A stretch of DNA of 11,137 bases, from positions 1-11,137 of the forward strand of contig CAZKMQ010000024.1 of the NCBI GenBank assembly GCA_964554065.1. Direction: 5' to 3'. Shown piece by piece: positions 7,907-11,137 of this stretch. The notes under the pieces were generated by a model. It was given only the letters and a program-made list of their open reading frames with translations. It made no database searches and had not been told where the DNA came from. Origin of the DNA: CAZKMQ01 sp964554065. Its GTDB lineage: Bacteria; Patescibacteriota; Patescibacteriia; Magasanikbacterales; JBBTQS01. Every line of letters starts with the position of its first letter. The first letter of the stretch is position 1. Position numbers and translations under genes: made by a program.

Positions 7907-9073
7907 TTAGGCAGCTGGTTCTTCAACTGACTCTTCTTCAGTAGCAGCCTGCACAGGATCTTCACCAGCGTTCTTTACTCCAGGTATGCGCAAACCAAGT
8001 CGATGTTCTTTTGCATCAATATTCATTATTTCAAAATCAATCACATCACCAATCTTTGCAAAATCAAAAACTTCAATCGGTGAATCAGACAACCCACTCA
8101 CATGAGCCAAGCCATGGATATCTTTATCAAGCTCAACAAACAAACCAAATGGGTTCACTTTCAAGACAGTTCCTTTAACAACAGATCCAACTTTATACTT
8201 CTGCTCAACATCATGCCATGGATCTTGCAACAATTGTTTTCTAGACAAAAAGATCTTTGATCCATCAATCTGAATGATCTTTGCCTTCACAACTTCGCCA
8301 ACCTTAACAACATCACGCGGATGATCAATTCGCTGCCACGCTAGTTCACTAATGTGAATCAAACCTTCCAGGTCTCCGAATTTTACAAACGCGCCAAACC
8401 CGGTCAGCGCACTAATCTCACCTTCAACCATATCACCAATGTTGTATGAGCTAATGATTGCTTTTTGTGCATCTTCCCAAACTGCTTTCTCAGAAAAGAT
8501 TATCTTGTCTTCACGCTCGTCAACATCAAGAACCTTCACATCAAACGAACTTCCAATGTAATCTTTCAAACGCTCTAGAATTTTCTGCTTATCACCACCT
8601 TGGACTCGTGGATAATGTTCAGGTGACAATTGTGACACCGGCAAAAACCCGCGAAGTGCATCATACTGCACCATAAGTCCACCCTTGTTTGCGTCATTAA
8701 TTTTTACTGAAACAGTTTCACTACTTACCACAAGCGCCTTAATTGATTCCCATGCTTTTGCATGACCTGCCACACGAAACGAAAGTTCCATTTCACCGTT
8801 TTCATTTTCTACCTCAAGCACAGTTGCTTCAACTGTGTCGCCGGATTTGATATCTGCGTATTCTTTAGATTCTCCAAACAGCTCGCGTCCACGAATTACT
8901 CCTGCAGCTAATCCTGAAATATCAATACGGACCTCACCATTACTTACAGACAAAACTGTTCCGGTCACAGTATCTCCTTCTTTTGGAACACTTGAGAAAT
9001 GTTCTTCCAGGAGCTGACCAAATTCACTCTTAAGCTGGTCTTTGTCAGCTTTAATCTTTGTACTAATAGACAT
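7907..9073 (-). CDS. rpsA: Ribosomal protein S1 homologue with four S1 domains
   Basis: RNA-binding protein of the small ribosomal subunit that helps mRNA loading. The 388 residues contain four S1 (OB-fold) repeats at about 32-101, 117-197, 212-279 and 295-363. The third and fourth are the most canonical (GFGAFVKFGDLEGLIHISEL and PFGLFVELDKDIHGLAHVS). A Glu- and Ala-rich acidic tail ends the protein. Four repeats match the short S1 of many non-proteobacteria, against six in E. coli (about 557 residues). It leads the rpsA-ftsH unit and is preceded by a strong promoter and a structured leader of about 60 bases. No Shine-Dalgarno precedes the ATG at 9073. Whether it is a true ribosomal S1 or an S1-domain regulator cannot be proved from sequence, but S1 is by far the likelier. 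Confidence 0.93.
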   Translation of the reverse strand: MSISTKIKADKDQLKSEFGQLLEEHFSSVPKEGDTVTGTVLSVSNGEVRIDISGLAAGVIRGRELFGESKEYADIKSGDTVEATVLEVENENGEMELSFRVAGHAKAWESIKALVVSSETVSVKINDANKGGLMVQYDALRGFLPVSQLSPEHYPRVQGGDKQKILERLKDYIGSSFDVKVLDVDEREDKIIFSEKAVWEDAQKAIISSYNIGDMVEGEISALTGFGAFVKFGDLEGLIHISELAWQRIDHPRDVVKVGEVVKAKIIQIDGSKIFLSRKQLLQDPWHDVEQKYKVGSVVKGTVLKVNPFGLFVELDKDIHGLAHVSGLSDSPIEVFDFAKIGDVIDFEIMNIDAKEHRLGLRIPGVKNAGEDPVQAATEEESVEEPAA

Positions 9074-9087
9074 ATTTATTGGGTTAT

Positions 9088-9113
9088 CCCTGATCTGGGG
9101 CGCCTGGCCAGGG
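9088..9113 (-). other. Structured leader of rpsA
   Basis: The rpsA 5' leader contains CCCTG (9088-9092) complementary to CAGGG (9109-9113), and alternatively CTGG (9095-9098) complementary to CCAG (9108-9111). A 10-base palindrome CCTGGCCAGG (9103-9112) overlaps both. The pairings are mutually exclusive. No T-run follows, so it does not look like a terminator. A role in translational control of S1 is conjecture. Confidence 0.35.
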
Positions 9114-9141
9114 CTATATATGTGGCCTTTGCAGTGGCATT

Positions 9142-9170
9142 ACTATATAGGAAGGGAGCGATAGTGTCAA
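9142..9170 (-). promoter_or_regulatory. Near-consensus promoter of rpsA-ftsH
   Basis: On the minus strand a perfect TTGACA (9170-9165) is separated by 17 bases from TATAGT (9147-9142, five of six matches to TATAAT). Transcription should begin near 9135, giving a leader of about 60 bases. This is the best sigma-70-type match in the window. Confidence 0.8.
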
Positions 9171-9185
9171 CTAGTTAAATAACCA

Positions 9186-9213
9186 TTGACTTTCCCCCCA
9201 AATTTGCTATACT
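9186..9213 (+). promoter_or_regulatory. Promoter of the MBL-fold gene, small membrane protein and gyrA
   Basis: TTGACT (9186-9191, five of six matches) is followed after 16 bases by TATACT (9208-9213, five of six matches), with an extended -10 TG at 9205-9206. Transcription should start near 9220, only about 14 bases before the ATG at 9234. It is back to back with the rpsA promoter; the two -35 boxes are 15 bases apart. Confidence 0.75.
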
Positions 9214-9233
9214 ATCTATACAAAATACAAACT

Positions 9234-9857
9234 ATGTTTATCAGTTGGTTAGGCCATAGCGGCATAAAAATTGAATATAAACACGGCGATGAAAATGCCG
9301 TTGTTTTGGTAGACCCCTACAAAGCAAAGGGTGAGGACGCGCCGAGATCACTTGCAACACAATTGGTTATGTTGACGCGCGGAGACAAAGAAACTATCAC
9401 TTTTCAAAAAGAACCATACATTGTAAGTAAGCCTGGGGAGTACGAGACTGTTAGTGTTTCTGTAACTGGACTGAACAACCCTTCTAGCAAAGGTGCTGCA
9501 ATCGTATATAGATTTTCTATTGAAGGAGTAACATTTGCACACTTGGGTAAATTGGATAAAACATTGGACGATGTTGTTGCTGGAGAACTTGATGGTGTTG
9601 ATGTACTCATGCTCCCTGTTGGCGGCCATGATGTGCTTTCCCCTGCTGATGCTGCTTCACTTGTAACAAGACTTGAGCCGCGAGTTGTTATTCCAATGTG
9701 TTTTCAAGCAGATGGCACAGGCAAAGGATATGATACGGTTAAGAAGTTTCTGAAAGAATTAGGAAACGGCAACACAGAGGACGAAACCCGCTGGAGATTG
9801 CGCAAGCGTGACCTGCCAACAGATTCCACCCAAACAATAATTTTTACTAAGAGTTAA
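9234..9857 (+). CDS. Degenerate metallo-beta-lactamase-fold protein (UlaG-like)
   Basis: Predicted cytoplasmic protein of 207 residues. It opens with MFISWLGHSGIKIE, then VVLVDPY and PGEYE, and ends with a segment PRVVIPMCF, the order seen in UlaG-like MBL-fold hydrolases (Lactamase_B_3 type). The HxHxDH metal motif expected after the second strand is replaced by LTRGDKE (47-53), and the late PMH motif reads PMC (C156). H8, D27, H103 and H132 remain, but a normal dinuclear site cannot be built, so a non-enzymatic or altered role is likely. The ATG at 9234 is preferred to an in-frame TTG at 9186, because that TTG is the -35 box of the promoter. The leader is very short with no Shine-Dalgarno. 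A gene for a small membrane protein follows after 11 bases. Confidence 0.88.
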   Translation: MFISWLGHSGIKIEYKHGDENAVVLVDPYKAKGEDAPRSLATQLVMLTRGDKETITFQKEPYIVSKPGEYETVSVSVTGLNNPSSKGAAIVYRFSIEGVTFAHLGKLDKTLDDVVAGELDGVDVLMLPVGGHDVLSPADAASLVTRLEPRVVIPMCFQADGTGKGYDTVKKFLKELGNGNTEDETRWRLRKRDLPTDSTQTIIFTKS

Positions 9858-9858
9858 T

Positions 9859-9865
9859 AAGGAGG
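9859..9865 (+). promoter_or_regulatory. Strong Shine-Dalgarno AAGGAGG, short spacing
   Basis: AAGGAGG lies three bases before the ATG at 9869. It is the strongest ribosome binding site in the window and supports the reality of the small gene it precedes, despite unusually tight spacing. Confidence 0.75.
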
Positions 9866-9868
9866 CCT

Positions 9869-10159
9869 ATGTTCTTTGGCAAACACCACCCAGAAGACAA
9901 ACGACTATTTAGTTTTTTGTTGGTTGCCGTATTGCTCGGATTTGCAATAGTAGGATATGGTATGTTGAAACTAAATAGCTTTCAACGTCCGGCACCACCG
10001 GCAATTGATGAATTAGACTTTAATGAAATTACTGAATTGATTGATGAGCAGCGTGAAGAACTACATACCCAAAACAACAATGCTAACGTTAGGCATTTAA
10101 ATACAGTTACTGCACTAAGCGAACTTATTGAAAAAGTAGAAGACAGCACACAAGAATAA
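9869..10159 (+). CDS. Small single-span membrane protein of unknown function
   Basis: Protein of 96 residues with no recognised family. A short basic start (KHHPEDKR) precedes one membrane span (about 13-33), then a Pro-rich hinge (RPAPPAID) and an acidic, probably helical tail (about 46-96, LDFNEITELIDEQREEL and LSELIEKVED) that could form a coiled coil. The topology is probably N-terminus inside with the tail outside. It has the best Shine-Dalgarno of the window and tight spacing on both sides (11 bases after the MBL gene and 5 before gyrA), which supports a real gene translated from the same message. The function is unknown. Confidence 0.85.
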   Translation: MFFGKHHPEDKRLFSFLLVAVLLGFAIVGYGMLKLNSFQRPAPPAIDELDFNEITELIDEQREELHTQNNNANVRHLNTVTALSELIEKVEDSTQE

Positions 10160-10164
10160 TATTT

Positions 10165-11137
10165 ATGGCAAAAACAAAAGAAAGAGAGACTGAGTTACCT
10201 ATTGGAAAAATTGAACCTCGTCCGTTGGTTCGTGAAATGGAAGAATCCTACCTTGATTACGCAATGAGCGTAATTGTTTCTCGTGCACTTCCTGATGTGC
10301 GCGATGGGTTGAAACCAGTTCATCGTCGTATCTTATATGCTATGTGGAAATTAGGATTACGAAGCAACGCGAAGTTCCGTAAGTCTGCCATGGTTGTAGG
10401 TGAGGTGCTTGGTAAATACCACCCGCACGGTGACACAGCAGTATATGACACCCTTGTTCGATTGGCGCAAGATTTCTCTATGCGCGAGCCACTGGTTCAA
10501 GGCCAAGGAAACTTTGGTTCAATGGATGGTGATAGTGCTGCTGCAATGCGATACACCGAGTCGAAGCTTGCAAAGGTTGCTGAGCAACTTTTGGTTGATA
10601 TTGAAAAAGACACAGTTGATTTTTCTCCAAACTACGACGGGTCTGTTAAAGAACCTGACGTGTTACCAGCAGCGCTGCCGAACATGTTAATTAATGGCGC
10701 TATGGGAATTGCTGTGGGTATGGCAACGAACATTCCGCCACACAACTTAACTGAAGTTTGTGATGCAGTTGTACACCTGATCGATGATCCAAAGTCTACT
10801 GTTAAGGACTTAATGGAACATGTGAAAGGGCCAGACTTCCCAACTGGTGGCATCATGTACAATGTGAAAGATATCGAAGCAGCGTTTACAACTGGTAAAG
10901 GTGGAATTGTTGTACGCGCGAAGGCCGAAATTGTTGAGGACAAGCGCGGTAATTTCATGATTATTGTAAGTGAGATCCCCTACCTAGTGAACAAGGCGAA
11001 CTTGATTGAAAAAATCGCTGAGTTAGTTAAGGACAAAAAACTTGAAGGTATTCGTGACTTGCGTGATGAATCGAATAAGGACGGAGTGCGTATTGTGGTT
11101 GAATTAAAAAGGATGCGTTTCCTAAGAAAATTTTGAA
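10165..11137 (+). CDS. gyrA: DNA gyrase subunit A, 5' part, with apparent frameshift at the right edge
   Basis: Breakage-reunion subunit of DNA gyrase, which with GyrB introduces negative supercoils. The 323 readable residues cover the winged-helix and tower start of the family. They include the quinolone-region HPHGDTAVYDT (86-96, with T91 and D95 at E. coli positions 83 and 87), the catalytic Tyr Y130 in AAMRYTE, and QGQGNFGSMDGD. The family is usually above 800 residues, so only the front part is here. After VVELKR (codon ending 11112) the frame reads MRFLRKF and stops at TGA (11134-11136). Shifting by -1 at the A-run 11106-11110 restores KKDAFPKKIL, a typical GyrA continuation, up to the window edge. 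A single missing A is the simplest reading. It is the third gene of the plus-strand unit, five bases after its neighbour, with no Shine-Dalgarno. The closely related parC is an alternative name that this fragment cannot exclude. Confidence 0.93.

Noticed and set aside
9186..9233. TTG start that would lengthen the MBL-fold protein by 16 residues
   Set aside because: The TTG is the -35 box of a good promoter and the added residues do not fit the family; the ATG at 9234 gives the expected start MFISWLGHSG.
10429..10452. Thr91 in GyrA (E. coli position 83) as a quinolone-resistance change
   Set aside because: Thr is the normal residue at this place in many bacteria, so it is not evidence of selection.
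1..11137. UGA recoding as glycine, as in Absconditabacteria and Gracilibacteria
   Set aside because: All complete stops are TAA, but no gene has an in-frame TGA and conserved glycines use GGN. The TGA at the end of the gyrA frame is better explained by a frameshift.
1..11137. Mobile elements, CRISPR, tRNA or defence islands
   Set aside because: No repeats, transposase or integrase motifs, or tRNA-like sequence were seen. Nearly all bases are explained by housekeeping genes and short gaps.

Overview
The window looks like chromosomal housekeeping DNA from a Candidate Phyla Radiation (Patescibacteria) bacterium. The evidence is a short threonyl-tRNA synthetase that starts directly at its editing domain, a four-repeat ribosomal protein S1, a single PilB-type ATPase beside a membrane protein with a very basic N-terminal tail, and a metallo-beta-lactamase-fold protein that has lost its metal-binding motif. 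The rank below phylum cannot be set from the sequence. The genetic code is the standard bacterial one: the large genes have no in-frame TGA, and all eight complete genes stop at TAA.

Layout: three transcription units. (1) On the minus strand, from about 9170 down to 5989, a near-consensus promoter drives rpsA and then ftsH, which ends at a hairpin. (2) On the minus strand, from about 5884 down to 7, a candidate extended -10 promoter precedes a multi-pass membrane protein, pilB, a basic-tailed membrane-anchored protein and thrS. The first three genes are spaced 18 bases apart. thrS is separated by a 72-base gap holding a perfect 14-bp palindrome, which overlaps a candidate thrS promoter. (3) On the plus strand, from about 9186 to the right edge, a promoter placed back to back with that of rpsA drives a degenerate MBL-fold protein, a 96-residue single-span membrane protein and gyrA.

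How the genes fit together: thrS, rpsA, ftsH and gyrA are core translation, proteostasis and topology genes. pilB and the two neighbouring membrane proteins suggest part of a type IV pilus or related envelope machine, although no other pilus gene lies in the window.

The most notable observations are an apparent one-base frameshift in gyrA a few codons from the right edge, the palindrome and promoter in front of thrS, the inactive-looking MBL protein, and the conserved-looking but unassigned basic-tailed protein beside pilB. I found no mobile element, CRISPR array, tRNA or rRNA, and no clear sign of a new multi-gene system.
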